Source: an uncultured Sphingomonas sp. (GTDB taxonomy: Bacteria > Pseudomonadota > Alphaproteobacteria > Sphingomonadales > Sphingomonadaceae). Taken from it: a stretch of DNA of 64,000 nt. The stretch is taken from assembly GCA_913775315.1 (NCBI GenBank), contig CAJYIX010000013.1, forward strand, positions 124,001 through 188,000, read 5' to 3'. Made by a program: the position numbers and the translations under genes. Below, piece by piece: positions 9,921-18,500 of this stretch; position 1 is the stretch's first letter, and each line of letters starts with the position of its first letter. The notes under the pieces were generated by a model. The model saw only the letters and a list, made by a program, of their open reading frames with translations, searched no databases and was not told the origin of the DNA.

Positions 9921-10946
9921 GTGACGCTCGTCATCGATTGCCACGGCCATTACACGACGGCGCCCGAGCCGCATAACCAGTGGCGAGAGGCGCAGAAGGC
10001 CGCGTTCAAGGCGGGCGAGGCGCCGCCCCCCTACCCCGCGATCAGCGACGACGAGATCCGCGAGACGATCGAGCAGAATCAGCTCCGCCTGATCCGCGAG
10101 CGCGGGGCGGACATGACGATCTTTTCCCCCCGCGCCTCGGCGATGGCGCACCATGTCGGCGACGAGGGCGTATCGGGCGCCTGGGCGCGCGCGTGCAACG
10201 ACCTGATCGCGCGCGTCGTCGGCCTGTACCCGGAGGTGTTCGCCGGCGTGTGCATGCTGCCGCAGTCGCCGGAGGCCGGCCTCGACGGCTCGATTGCGGA
10301 ACTCCGCCGCTGCGTGAACGAGCTCGGCTTCATCGGCTGCAACCTCAACCCCGATCCGGGCGGCGGGCATTTCCGCCACCCGCCGCTGACCGATCGCTAC
10401 TGGTATGCCTTTTACGAAGCGATGGTCGAGCTCGACGTACCGGCGATGATCCACGTCTCGGGCAGCTGCAATCCGGCGATGCACGCGACCGGCGCCTTCT
10501 ACATCGCCGCCGACACCATCGCGTTCATGCAGCTGATCGAGGGCGACCTGTTCAGGGACTTCCCCACCCTGCGCTTCATCATCCCGCATGGCGGCGGCGC
10601 GGTGCCCTATCACTGGGGGCGTTATCGCGGGCTGGCCGACATGCTGAAGAAGCCGGCGCTCGCCGATCACGTCATGAACAACGTGTTCTTCGACACCTGT
10701 GTCTATCACCAGCCGGGCGTCGACCTGCTCGCCAAGGTGATCGATTCGAAGAACATCCTGTTCGGGTCGGAAATGGTCGGCGCGGTGCGCGGCATCGACC
10801 CGGAGACGGGCCAATATTTCGACGACACCAAGCGTTATGTCGACGCGCTCGACGTGAGCGAGGATCAGCGCCACGCGATCTTCGAGGGGAACGCGCGCCG
10901 CGTCTTCCCGCGCCTCGATGCCCTGCTGAAGGCGCGCGGCCTGTGA
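9921..10946 (+). CDS. ligJ: 4-oxalomesaconate hydratase
   Basis: 341 residues, the same length as characterised LigJ, an amidohydrolase-superfamily zinc hydratase that converts the LigU product to 4-carboxy-4-hydroxy-2-oxoadipate. Metal-binding features are the N-terminal V-I-D-C-H-G-H-Y, a central M-I-H-V-S-G, then I-I-P-H-G-G-G-A-V-P-Y-H-W-G-R and the late I-L-F-G-S-E-M region. The start is GTG at 9921 with AGAGG upstream. Its TGA overlaps the pobA GTG. It lies 75 nt after the regulator gene on the same strand, so co-transcription with lysR is possible. Confidence 0.92.
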   Translation: MTLVIDCHGHYTTAPEPHNQWREAQKAAFKAGEAPPPYPAISDDEIRETIEQNQLRLIRERGADMTIFSPRASAMAHHVGDEGVSGAWARACNDLIARVVGLYPEVFAGVCMLPQSPEAGLDGSIAELRRCVNELGFIGCNLNPDPGGGHFRHPPLTDRYWYAFYEAMVELDVPAMIHVSGSCNPAMHATGAFYIAADTIAFMQLIEGDLFRDFPTLRFIIPHGGGAVPYHWGRYRGLADMLKKPALADHVMNNVFFDTCVYHQPGVDLLAKVIDSKNILFGSEMVGAVRGIDPETGQYFDDTKRYVDALDVSEDQRHAIFEGNARRVFPRLDALLKARGL

Positions 10947-12112
10947 AGACGCAGGTTGCGATCGTGGGGGCCGGGCCGGCGGGGCTGCTGCTTGGCCATC
11001 TGCTCCGCGCCGAGGGGATCGCGGTGACGATCGTCGAGCGGGCGAGCCCCGACTATGTCCTCGGCCGCATCCGCGCGGGCGTGCTCGAGCGGACGACGAC
11101 CGACCTGCTCCATCGCCTCGGCATCGACGCGCGGCTGAATGCCGAGGGGCTGCCGCATGACGGCTTCATGCTGGCGGATGGCGAGCGGCTGATCCGCATC
11201 GACGTGAAGGCGCTGACCGGCCGCAACGTCACCGTCTATGGCCAGACCGAGGTGACTCGCGACCTGATGGCCGCCGCGCCCGAACGCGGGCTCGAGGTCA
11301 TCTACGACGCGGGCGACGTGGCGCTGCACGAGATCGAGAGCGACGCGCCGTACCTGACCTTTACGAAGAACGGGACCGAACAGCGGCTGGATGCGCGCTT
11401 CATCGTCGGCTGCGATGGTTTCCATGGTCCCTCGCGCAAGGCGGTCCCGGCGAGCGTCGGGCGGACGTACGAAAAAGTCTATCCGTTCGGGTGGCTCGGC
11501 ATCCTCGCCGACGTGCCGCCGTGCGACCACGAACTGATCTACGCCAATCACGACCGCGGTTTCGCGCTCGCCTCGATGCGGTCGGAGACGCGCAGCCGTT
11601 ATTACGTTCAGGTGGCGCTTGACGAAAAGGTCGAGGACTGGCCCGACGACCGCTTCTGGGACGAGCTGATCGTGCGGCTGGGGCCGGAGGCGGGCGGGTG
11701 CGTGACGCGCGGGCCGTCGATCGAGAAGTCGATCGCGCCCTTACGCTCCTTCGTGTTCGAGCCGATGCGCCACGGCTCGCTGTTCCTCGCCGGCGACAGC
11801 GCGCATATCGTCCCGCCGACGGGGGCAAAGGGCCTGAACCTCGCCGCCTCCGACGTCGCCTATCTGGCGGAGGCGCTGACCGGCTTTTTCAACCGCGCGG
11901 ACCACGAGGGCGTGGCCGGCTATTCCGACCGCGCGCTGGCGCGAGTGTGGAAGGCGGAGCGGTTCAGCTGGCAGCTGACGACGCTGATGCACCGCTTTCC
12001 GGGGCAGACGGCGTTCGACCGGCGCATCCAGGTTGCCGAGCTCGACTATATCGCCCGGTCGGAAGCGGCGCGGACCGCGATCGCGGAGAATTACATCGGG
12101 CTGCCGCTCTAG
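10943..12112 (+). CDS. pobA: 4-hydroxybenzoate 3-monooxygenase
   Basis: 389 residues, close to the 394 of known PobA. This FAD-dependent hydroxylase converts 4-hydroxybenzoate to protocatechuate using NAD(P)H and O2. The FAD dinucleotide fold V-A-I-V-G-A-G-P-A-G-L-L-L-G is at residues ~5-18. The D-G motif is C-D-G-F-H-G-P-S-R-K, and the second FAD motif L-F-L-A-G-D-S-A-H-I-V-P-P-T-G-A-K-G-L-N is near 280-300. The start is a GTG in GTGA overlap with the ligJ stop; a much longer open frame from 9980 is antisense to none but overlaps ligJ and is rejected. It feeds protocatechuate to a ring-cleavage enzyme that must lie outside this window. Confidence 0.94.
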   Translation: MKTQVAIVGAGPAGLLLGHLLRAEGIAVTIVERASPDYVLGRIRAGVLERTTTDLLHRLGIDARLNAEGLPHDGFMLADGERLIRIDVKALTGRNVTVYGQTEVTRDLMAAAPERGLEVIYDAGDVALHEIESDAPYLTFTKNGTEQRLDARFIVGCDGFHGPSRKAVPASVGRTYEKVYPFGWLGILADVPPCDHELIYANHDRGFALASMRSETRSRYYVQVALDEKVEDWPDDRFWDELIVRLGPEAGGCVTRGPSIEKSIAPLRSFVFEPMRHGSLFLAGDSAHIVPPTGAKGLNLAASDVAYLAEALTGFFNRADHEGVAGYSDRALARVWKAERFSWQLTTLMHRFPGQTAFDRRIQVAELDYIARSEAARTAIAENYIGLPL

Positions 12113-12145
12113 CGGGCGGGCGGCGGCGTGGTGTAGGGGCCGCCC

Positions 12146-12751
12146 ATGCCCACCCGCTCGCTTTTCGCCACCCAATTTTACGAAGGCCGCATCGACGACG
12201 CCGACCTGATTGCAGAGGTCGAGGGAAGCGTCCGCGCGCTGGCCGAGGACGACCGCGCCGGCCGCGGCTGGTCGAAGGCGAACGGGTATCGCGGCTACAC
12301 GAGCTATGCGTCGCTCGACGACTTGTCGGTGCGCGACCCGGTGTTCGCCGACCTCAAGCGCGCGCTCGACAAGCATGTGGCGGCATTCGCGCGCGACTGT
12401 GCGTTTGATCTGGGCGGGCGACGGCTCAAGCTCGACAGCCTGTGGGTGAACGTGCTCAAGCCCGGCGGCGCGCATTCGGGGCATATCCATCCGCACAGCG
12501 TCGTCTCCGGCACCGTCTATATCGCCGTGCCGCCGGGGTCGGGCGCGCTAAAGCTCGAGGACCCGCGCCTGCCGATGCTGATGGCCGCCCCCGGCCGCAC
12601 CGACGATGCCCCGGAAATGCTGCGGCCCTTCGTCTATGCCGAGCCGGCGGTGGGCAGCGTTTTCCTGTGGGAAAGCTGGCTGCGGCACGAGGTGATGCCG
12701 AATGCAGCGAAGAGTGACCGGATCAGCGTGAGCTTCAACTACCGGATGTAA
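12146..12751 (+). CDS. TIGR02466-type putative 2-oxoglutarate/Fe(II) oxygenase
   Basis: 201 residues. The segment W-V-N-V-L-K-P-G-G-A-H-S-G-H-I-H-P-H-S-V-V-S-G resembles the double-stranded beta-helix iron site, with the first His ligands. A distal His in W-L-R-H-E-V and an Arg in D-R-I-S-V-S-F-N-Y-R complete a plausible 2-oxoglutarate binding set. The family is widespread in sphingomonads and cyanophages, and its substrate is not known. The last 17 nt overlap the 3' end of the converging PAP2 gene. Confidence 0.75.
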   Translation: MPTRSLFATQFYEGRIDDADLIAEVEGSVRALAEDDRAGRGWSKANGYRGYTSYASLDDLSVRDPVFADLKRALDKHVAAFARDCAFDLGGRRLKLDSLWVNVLKPGGAHSGHIHPHSVVSGTVYIAVPPGSGALKLEDPRLPMLMAAPGRTDDAPEMLRPFVYAEPAVGSVFLWESWLRHEVMPNAAKSDRISVSFNYRM

Positions 12752-13331
12752 GCCGCCGTTCGGCCGCATCGATGGCGGCGGAGGCCATCCGCTCGCTGGC
12801 CCAACCGATCGCCGCACCGACCACCACGTCGCTGACGAAATGCTTGGCGCGCGGCAACTGTACCAGCGCCACCGCCGCCGCGAAGAGCCGCATCGGCGCG
12901 GCGAGGCCCGGTGCCTCACGCGCCACCGCCTCTGCCACCGCCACGGCGCCCGCGGTATGGCCGGAGGGGAAGGAGGACAGTTCGTGCGCCTCGCTGTCGC
13001 CCGGTTCGGCGCGATAGCCGTCGTCCAGCGCTTCGTCGGGGCGGGTGCGGTCGATCGAGCGCTTGATCGCCGTCTTCACCCACGTCGCTAGCAGATGCGC
13101 GGCCAGCATCCGGCCGCCCGTCCGCGCGACGCCAGCGTGGCGCGCCGCCAGCCCCGCAACCAGTACCGCGGCTGATAGCGCGATCAGCGGCGGCTGGTCG
13201 GCGATCTCGCTCCATCGGCCCGCCTCTTTCACCTCGGGCTTGTGGCGTTGCGGGGCGAGCGCGCGGGTGACGCGCAGGTCCGCCGCCTCGATCGCCGAAA
13301 CCGTGTCCTTCAATGTCTCGACGATCTTCAT
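12735..13331 (-). CDS. PAP2-family membrane phosphatase
   Basis: 198-residue membrane protein with the three lipid-phosphatase motifs: K-R-S-I-D-R-T-R-P (K-x6-R-P), P-S-G-H-T-A-G-A (P-S-G-H), and R-A-K-H-F-V-S-D-V (S/R-x5-H-x3-D). Several hydrophobic helices surround them (for example the L-I-A-L-S-A-A-V-L-V-A-G-L run). It is likely to dephosphorylate a lipid phosphate such as undecaprenyl-pyrophosphate or phosphatidic acid on the periplasmic side of the inner membrane. The start at 13331 is chosen because the preceding residues in the open frame are basic and unrelated. Its 3' end overlaps the 2OG-oxygenase gene on the other strand. Confidence 0.82.
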   Translation of the reverse strand: MKIVETLKDTVSAIEAADLRVTRALAPQRHKPEVKEAGRWSEIADQPPLIALSAAVLVAGLAARHAGVARTGGRMLAAHLLATWVKTAIKRSIDRTRPDEALDDGYRAEPGDSEAHELSSFPSGHTAGAVAVAEAVAREAPGLAAPMRLFAAAVALVQLPRAKHFVSDVVVGAAIGWASERMASAAIDAAERRLTSGS

Positions 13332-13422
13332 GGCCCGCCAACGCAGCGGCCTACGCTGGCGTTGCACGCCGCTTGCCGCTAACGGGACGCCAACTTTCCT
13401 TTCACATCATCGAGACGGCATC

Positions 13423-14523
13423 ATGGGTTTTCGCTGCGGCATCGTCGGGCTTCCGAACGTCGGCAAGTCGACGCTTTTCAACGCGCTCACCGAAACGGCG
13501 GCGGCACAGGCGGCCAATTACCCCTTCTGCACGATCGAGCCGAACGTCGGCAACGTCGCCGTCCCCGACGAGCGGCTGGTCAAGCTGGCCGACATCGCCA
13601 AGTCGGCCAAGGTGATCGAGACGCAACTCGGGTTCGTCGACATCGCCGGCCTGGTGCGCGGTGCGTCGAAGGGCGAGGGGCTGGGCAACCAGTTCCTCGG
13701 CAACATCCGCGAGGTGGACGCGATCGTCCATGTCCTGCGCTGCTTCGAGAATGACGACATCCAGCATGTCGACAACCGCGTCGATCCGATCGCCGATGCC
13801 GAGACGGTAGAGACCGAGCTGATGCTTTCCGACCTCGACAGCCTCGAAAAGCGCGTGCCGAACCTCATCAAGAAAGGACAGCAGGGCGATAAGGAGGCCA
13901 AGGCCGCCGCCGTCATCCTCGGCCGCGCGCTCGACCTGCTTCGCGACGGCAAGCCCGCGCGGCTGGCGGTCCCCGCCGACCCGGACGAGGCGCGGCATCT
14001 GGAACAGGCGCAGCTGTTGACCGGCAAGCCCGTCCTCTACGTCTGCAATGTCAACGAGGAGGACGCAGCCGAAGGCAACGCCTATTCCGCGCGGGTGTTC
14101 GAGAAGGCGAAGGCCGAGGGGGCCGAAGCGGTCGTCGTCTCTGCCGCGATCGAGGCGGAAATCGCGACGATGCCGGCCGAGGATCGCGCCGAATTCCTCG
14201 CCGAGCTGGGCCTTACCGAAACCGGCCTCGCCCGCGTGATCCGCGCCGGGTACAAGCTGCTCAAGCTCCAGACCTTCTTCACGGTGGGGCCGAAGGAAGC
14301 GCGCGCCTGGACCGTCGAGGTCGGCGCCAAGGCCCCGCAGGCGGCGGGCGAGATCCATTCGGACTTCGAGCGGGGCTTCATCCGGGCCGAGACGATCGCG
14401 TTCGACGACTATATCCGCTTGAACGGCGAAGCCGGCGCGCGCGAGGCGGGCAAGCTGCGCCAGGAGGGCAAGGAATATGTCGTTCAGGACGGCGACGTGA
14501 TGCTGTTCCGCTTTAACGTCTGA
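13423..14523 (+). CDS. ychF: Redox-regulated ribosome-binding GTPase/ATPase YchF
   Basis: 366-residue Obg-family protein that hydrolyses ATP in preference to GTP and associates with ribosomes. G1 is G-L-P-N-V-G-K-S-T at residues 8-16 and G3 is D-I-A-G-L-V. The altered G4 motif appears as C-N-V-N-E in place of N-K-x-D, the reason the family prefers ATP. A coiled-coil insert and a C-terminal TGS domain (F-F-T-V-G-P-K-E-A-R-A-W and D-F-E-R-G-F-I-R-A-E) follow. The ATG at 13423 gives the conserved MGFRCGIVG start; a longer frame to 13045 is antisense to the PAP2 gene. Confidence 0.95.
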   Translation: MGFRCGIVGLPNVGKSTLFNALTETAAAQAANYPFCTIEPNVGNVAVPDERLVKLADIAKSAKVIETQLGFVDIAGLVRGASKGEGLGNQFLGNIREVDAIVHVLRCFENDDIQHVDNRVDPIADAETVETELMLSDLDSLEKRVPNLIKKGQQGDKEAKAAAVILGRALDLLRDGKPARLAVPADPDEARHLEQAQLLTGKPVLYVCNVNEEDAAEGNAYSARVFEKAKAEGAEAVVVSAAIEAEIATMPAEDRAEFLAELGLTETGLARVIRAGYKLLKLQTFFTVGPKEARAWTVEVGAKAPQAAGEIHSDFERGFIRAETIAFDDYIRLNGEAGAREAGKLRQEGKEYVVQDGDVMLFRFNV

Positions 14524-14560
14524 CCACGATCGAGCGAACGTCTGAACCGGAAGCGCGACC

Positions 14561-15784
14561 ATGAAGCTCCTCCCCCGCCTCCTCGCCCTGGCCGCGCTCG
14601 CTGCGCTTCAGGCGTGCATGACGCCGCCGGTCGAGGCACCCGCCACCCGTGCGGTCGCCGAAACCCGCGCGCCCGTCACGCTGCTCGTCTCGATCGACGG
14701 GTTCCGGCCCGACTATCTCGACCGCGGCGATACGCCGGTGCTGTCGCGGCTGGCGACCGAGGGTGTGCGGGGCACGATGCAGCCGTCCTTCCCGACCAAG
14801 ACTTTTCCGAACCATTATGCGCTCGTCACGGGCCTGCACCCCGACCGCAACGGCATCGTCGCCAACAAGATGGAGGATGCGCGCCGGCCCGGTGAAACCT
14901 TCACCATGGCGACCACCGATGCCTTCTGGTGGGACGAGGCCGAGCCGATCTGGGTCAGCGCGGAACAGGCCGGTATCCGCACCGCGACGATGTTCTGGCC
15001 GGGCTCCAACGTCCCCATCCATGGCCGCTTTCCCGACGACTGGCAGCAGTTCGCGCAGGCGATGCCCGAGCGCAACCGCATCGCCGCGATCGTCGACTGG
15101 CTGCGCCGGCCGGCGGCGACGCGCCCGCATTTGCTGACGCTCTATTTCGACAGCGTCGATACCGCCGGGCACAAGTTCGGCCCGGACTCGCCGGAGGTTC
15201 GCGCGGCGATGCGCGGCGTCGATGCGCGAATCGGCGAGATGCTGGGCGAGCTCGCCGCGATGGGGCAGCCGGTCAACCTGATCGTCGCCGCCGACCACGG
15301 CATGGCCCCGATCGACGCGAGCCGCACGATCGACTTCAACGCCGCCTTCCCAGCCGGATCGACGCGCGTGATCGAGGACGGCCCCTATGCCGCGTTCGAG
15401 GCGATGCCTGGGCAGGACGCCGTCGTCCGCGCCGCACTCGCCAGCGCCGGGCCGCACATGCGCTGCGGGGAGAAGGCCGACCTGCCCGCGCGGCTCGCCT
15501 ATGGCCGCAACGCACGGGTGCCGCGTTTCCTCTGCATCGCCGACAGCGGCTGGATGATCCTGTCCAAGCCGCCCAAGGAGCCGATCAAGGGCGGCGCGCA
15601 CGGATACGACAATGCCGATCCGCTGATGCGCGCGGGCTTCGTCGCTAGCGGGCCGGCTTTCGCTCGCGGGACCGTCGAGGGGCGCAACGTCGATGTCTAC
15701 GCGCTGGTCCGCCGCCTGATCGGGATGCCGCCCGCCGCCGGGATCGACGGGACGCTCGCGCCGTTCGAGCGCGTGCTGAAATAG
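14561..15784 (+). CDS. Ectonucleotide pyrophosphatase/phosphodiesterase-like lipoprotein
   Basis: 407-residue alkaline-phosphatase-superfamily hydrolase. A lipobox L-Q-A-C at residues 16-19 indicates an outer-membrane or periplasmic lipoprotein. The metal-binding and nucleophile positions of the NPP group are present: L-V-S-I-D-G-F-R (Asp), F-P-T-K-T-F-P-N-H (Thr nucleophile), Y-F-D-S-V-D-T-A-G-H, A-A-D-H-G-M, and the late G-A-H-G-Y-D His. It probably hydrolyses nucleotide or phosphodiester substrates outside the cytoplasm for phosphate scavenging. It follows ychF by 37 nt on the same strand, and a MaoC gene follows by 38 nt. Confidence 0.88.
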   Translation: MKLLPRLLALAALAALQACMTPPVEAPATRAVAETRAPVTLLVSIDGFRPDYLDRGDTPVLSRLATEGVRGTMQPSFPTKTFPNHYALVTGLHPDRNGIVANKMEDARRPGETFTMATTDAFWWDEAEPIWVSAEQAGIRTATMFWPGSNVPIHGRFPDDWQQFAQAMPERNRIAAIVDWLRRPAATRPHLLTLYFDSVDTAGHKFGPDSPEVRAAMRGVDARIGEMLGELAAMGQPVNLIVAADHGMAPIDASRTIDFNAAFPAGSTRVIEDGPYAAFEAMPGQDAVVRAALASAGPHMRCGEKADLPARLAYGRNARVPRFLCIADSGWMILSKPPKEPIKGGAHGYDNADPLMRAGFVASGPAFARGTVEGRNVDVYALVRRLIGMPPAAGIDGTLAPFERVLK

Positions 15785-15822
15785 CGCTTGCAACGGGCCG
15801 GTTTCGAACTGAAACTGATCCG

Positions 15823-16290
15823 ATGCGCTATTTCGAAGACATGGCGGTCGGGGAGACCGCATCGTTCGGCCGGTATGAGGTGACGCGCGAGGAAGTGCTC
15901 GACTTCGCACGCCGCTACGATCCCCAACCCTTCCACCTCTCGGACGAAGGTGCGGCCGACACGCATTTCGGGCGGCTGGCGGCGAGCGGCTGGCACAGCT
16001 GCGCGATGACGATGGCGATGCTGGTCGCGCAGATGAAAGAAGTGCCGACCGCCAGCCTGGGCGCGGGCGGGATCGACGAACTGCGCTGGCTGAAGCCCGT
16101 CCATCCGGGCGACACGCTACGCTGCGAAACCGAACTGCTCGACAAGCGCGTGTCGGCGACGAAGCCGCACGTCGGGTTTACCCGCCAGCGGATGACGGTT
16201 TTCAACCAGCATGACGAGCCGGTGATGACCTTCATCGCCAACGCGCTGATCCGCCGGCGCGGCGATGGGGACGCCGCCCCCGCCGCCTGA
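15823..16290 (+). CDS. MaoC-family dehydratase (hot-dog fold)
   Basis: 155-residue R-specific enoyl-CoA hydratase-like protein. The hydratase-2 motif appears as Y-D-P-Q-P-F-H-L-S-D-E-G-A, where the Asp and His form the catalytic pair, followed by the central hot-dog helix F-G-R-L-A-A-S-G-W-H. It is likely to hydrate a trans-2-enoyl-CoA or a branched acyl-CoA in fatty acid or branched-chain metabolism. The substrate cannot be told from sequence, and it may be co-transcribed with the phosphodiesterase upstream. Confidence 0.85.
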   Translation: MRYFEDMAVGETASFGRYEVTREEVLDFARRYDPQPFHLSDEGAADTHFGRLAASGWHSCAMTMAMLVAQMKEVPTASLGAGGIDELRWLKPVHPGDTLRCETELLDKRVSATKPHVGFTRQRMTVFNQHDEPVMTFIANALIRRRGDGDAAPAA

Positions 16291-16295
16291 CACCG

Positions 16296-16922
16296 TCAGC
16301 GTGGGCGGTTGAAGCCGCCGCGTGCGCCACGGTCGCCGCGCCCGCCACCACGATTGCCGAAACCTTCGCGCCGGGCGCCCCAATTGCCGCGATCGATGCG
16401 GTTCTCACGGCGAAGCTCGCGTCGGTCGCTGCGATATTCCTGCCGGTATGCACGGCGGTCGTCGCGGCGCTCGGCGCGGAACTCGGGCCGCGTCACTTGC
16501 CCGTTGCGGAACGCCTGACGGTCACGGAAGCGGTCCTGCCGGAACGCGCGGTCGTCCTGCCGCCGGTCGCGGCGGAAGTCGCGCCAGTTGTCGGCCACGC
16601 GCGGGTTGCCGCGCCAGCCCTGCCGGCGCCCCTCCCAATAACGCTGCTGCGCGCCGTTCCAGCGATAGGGCCGGCGGTAGCTGTCATAGACGTAATAGCC
16701 GGTACCCGGATAATAATAGCCGTCGTTCCAGCCCCAATAGGGGTTGCCCAACCCGCCGACGCCATAGCCGGCATAATAGGGGTCGTCATAATAGCCGCCA
16801 GCGTAACCGCTGCCATAGCCGACGTTGAGTCCGCCATAGCCGTAGCCATAGTCCGAACATGCCGACAGTCCCAGCGCGGCGGCGATCGCGATGCCGGCGA
16901 TCTTCACTTGCCTTGCGAACAT
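16296..16922 (-). CDS. Low-complexity Tyr/Gly- and Arg-rich lipoprotein, unknown function
   Basis: 208 residues. A signal peptide ends in the lipobox L-S-A-C (residues ~19-22). Residues ~23-90 are Gly/Tyr-rich (Y-G-Y-G-Y-G-G-type). Residues ~90-185 are strongly charged with repeated R-x-x-R-R-D / D-R-R-x-x-R units, and the tail is RGG-like (R-G-G-G-R-G-D-R-G). No enzyme motif is visible. The composition suggests a surface or periplasmic polyelectrolyte-binding protein, which is inference only. Similar RcnB-like or Arg/Tyr-rich proteins occur in sphingomonads. It faces the MaoC gene tail to tail, 6 nt apart. Confidence 0.7.
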   Translation of the reverse strand: MFARQVKIAGIAIAAALGLSACSDYGYGYGGLNVGYGSGYAGGYYDDPYYAGYGVGGLGNPYWGWNDGYYYPGTGYYVYDSYRRPYRWNGAQQRYWEGRRQGWRGNPRVADNWRDFRRDRRQDDRAFRQDRFRDRQAFRNGQVTRPEFRAERRDDRRAYRQEYRSDRRELRRENRIDRGNWGARREGFGNRGGGRGDRGARGGFNRPR

Positions 16923-17035
16923 CCTGAACCTCCTCGATACGCAGGAGTGACGGTCGATCAGGCACGCTTCGTCTTGAATGCGGCGTGAACCGTCGCTGCT
17001 GGGACTCGAAGCGCCGCGACGGCGACTTGGTTCCG

Positions 17036-17581
17036 TCAGTGTCCCGCGAACGCCGTCAGCGCATGGACGGTGATGCCGTTCCCCGCCAGCGCCGTCGCCC
17101 CGCCAAGGTCGGGCAGGTCGATGACGAACGCCGCCTGATCGACCACCGCCCCCGCCTTGCGGATCAGGCGCACGGCGGCGCGCGCGGTGCCCCCGGTGGC
17201 GATCAGGTCGTCGACGAGGAGGACGCGGGCGCCGGGGGCACAGGCGTCCGCATGCATCGTGATCCGGTCGGTGCCGTATTCGAGCGCGTAGTCCTCGGCG
17301 ATCGTCGCGCCGGGCAGCTTGCCGTCCTTGCGGATCAGCAGCACGCCTGCGTTGAGGTGCAGCGCGAGCGCAGGGGCGAAGACGAACCCGCGCGCCTCGA
17401 TCCCGGCGACGAGGTCGACCGGCCCCTCGATCTTCGCCGCCATCGTCTCGACCGCCAGCCGTAGCCCGGCGGGATCGAGCAGCAGCGTGGTGATGTCGCG
17501 GAACTGGATGCCGGGCTTGGGAAAGTCGGGGATGGTGCGGATCATCGCGGCCAGCCGCGTGGCGGGATCGTCGGTCATCAT
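17036..17581 (-). CDS. apt: Adenine phosphoribosyltransferase
   Basis: 181 residues, normal for Apt, which salvages adenine with PRPP to AMP in the cytoplasm. The PRPP-binding loop V-L-L-V-D-D-L-I-A-T-G-G-T-A is diagnostic, and the base-binding A-G-I-E-A-R-G-F-V-F element and the F-R-D-I-T-T-L-L-L-D N-terminal segment agree. Two consecutive ATGs (17581 and 17578) can serve as start. It lies downstream of the cytochrome bc1 operon, separated from it by a strong terminator. Confidence 0.96.
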   Translation of the reverse strand: MMTDDPATRLAAMIRTIPDFPKPGIQFRDITTLLLDPAGLRLAVETMAAKIEGPVDLVAGIEARGFVFAPALALHLNAGVLLIRKDGKLPGATIAEDYALEYGTDRITMHADACAPGARVLLVDDLIATGGTARAAVRLIRKAGAVVDQAAFVIDLPDLGGATALAGNGITVHALTAFAGH

Positions 17582-17593
17582 CGTCTCGCTACG

Positions 17594-17629
17594 AAAGAAA
17601 AGGCCCCGGAGTCGCTGGACTCCGGGGCC
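17594..17629 (-). terminator. Rho-independent terminator of the petABC operon
   Basis: A perfect 12-bp stem, GGCCCCGGAGTC (17602-17613) pairing with GACTCCGGGGCC (17618-17629) around a GCTG loop. Read on the minus strand it is followed by TTTTCTTTC, so it ends transcription from petC just before apt. Confidence 0.85.
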
Positions 17630-17651
17630 GGATCAGGATCGGCGCGGCCGA

Positions 17652-18485
17652 TCAGTGCTTCACGTTGCGCCAGACGCTCTTGTAGGCGCCGATCGTCAGC
17701 CCGATGAAGATCAGGAGGAAGATTACCGAGGCGAGGCCCGCGGTGTGGCGCGCTTCGAGCTTGGGCTCGGCGGTCCAGACGAGGAACGCGGTTACGTCCT
17801 TGGCCATCTGGTCGACGGTCGACTTGGTACCGTCGGCATAGGTCACCTGCCCGTCGCTGGCGAGCGGCGGCGGCATGGCGAGGTTCAGCGTCGGGAAGTA
17901 GCGGTTGAAGTACAGACCGTCGGGGGTCGTGAACTTCGGGAACTCCTTCTGCACCTCGGCCGGGCTCTCGCCATAGCCGGTCAGCAACGAGTGAATGTAC
18001 GCCGGGCCGTTCGGGCGCGCCTTGGTCATCAGCGACAGGTCGGGCGGGATCGCGTTGTTGTTCGCGGCGCGCGCGGCGGTGTCGTTGGCATAGACCTTGG
18101 GGAACTTGTCCGAGGGCAGGTTCTTGCGCGTCGCCGGCTCGCCCGTCTCGGGGTTGGTGCTCGGCTGCTCGGTCGTCCACTGCTGGGCGATCGCCTTCAC
18201 CTGACCCTCGTTATAGCCGAGGTCGGCGAGGTCGCGGAACGCGACGCGGTGGATCGAGTGACAGGCCGAGCAGACTTCCTTGTAGACCTGGAAGCCGCGC
18301 TGGAGCTGCTGCTGATCGAACTTGCCGAAGACGCCGTTCGAGGCGAGGTCGAGCGGCTTGGGGGCCAGGTGGAACTCGTGCTCGGCCGTCGCCGGCTCCG
18401 ACGCCGTCGTGATCGTGCCGAACAGGCCGAGCACGAGGACGAAGGCGAAGCCCAGCCCGATGAGCGGTGCGATGATGCGGGTCAT
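17652..18485 (-). CDS. petC: Cytochrome c1 subunit of the bc1 complex
   Basis: 277 residues. An N-terminal hydrophobic export signal is followed by the covalent heme site C-S-A-C-H near residue 74. The P-P-D-L-S-L-M and P-T-L-N-L-A-M-P-P-P-L segments lie where the family carries heme-facing residues including the axial Met. A C-terminal membrane anchor (V-I-F-L-L-I-F-I-G-L-T-I-G-A-Y) is followed by a basic tail. It passes electrons from the Rieske protein to soluble or membrane cytochrome c. Third gene of petA-petB-petC; 15 nt separate it from petB. Confidence 0.95.
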   Translation of the reverse strand: MTRIIAPLIGLGFAFVLVLGLFGTITTASEPATAEHEFHLAPKPLDLASNGVFGKFDQQQLQRGFQVYKEVCSACHSIHRVAFRDLADLGYNEGQVKAIAQQWTTEQPSTNPETGEPATRKNLPSDKFPKVYANDTAARAANNNAIPPDLSLMTKARPNGPAYIHSLLTGYGESPAEVQKEFPKFTTPDGLYFNRYFPTLNLAMPPPLASDGQVTYADGTKSTVDQMAKDVTAFLVWTAEPKLEARHTAGLASVIFLLIFIGLTIGAYKSVWRNVKH

Positions 18486-18500
18486 GTCGTTATCGCGTCC

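Noticed and set aside
9980-12112. 710-codon plus-strand gene
   Set aside because: The first part overlaps ligJ in another frame with no family match; pobA from the GTG at 10943 explains the rest.
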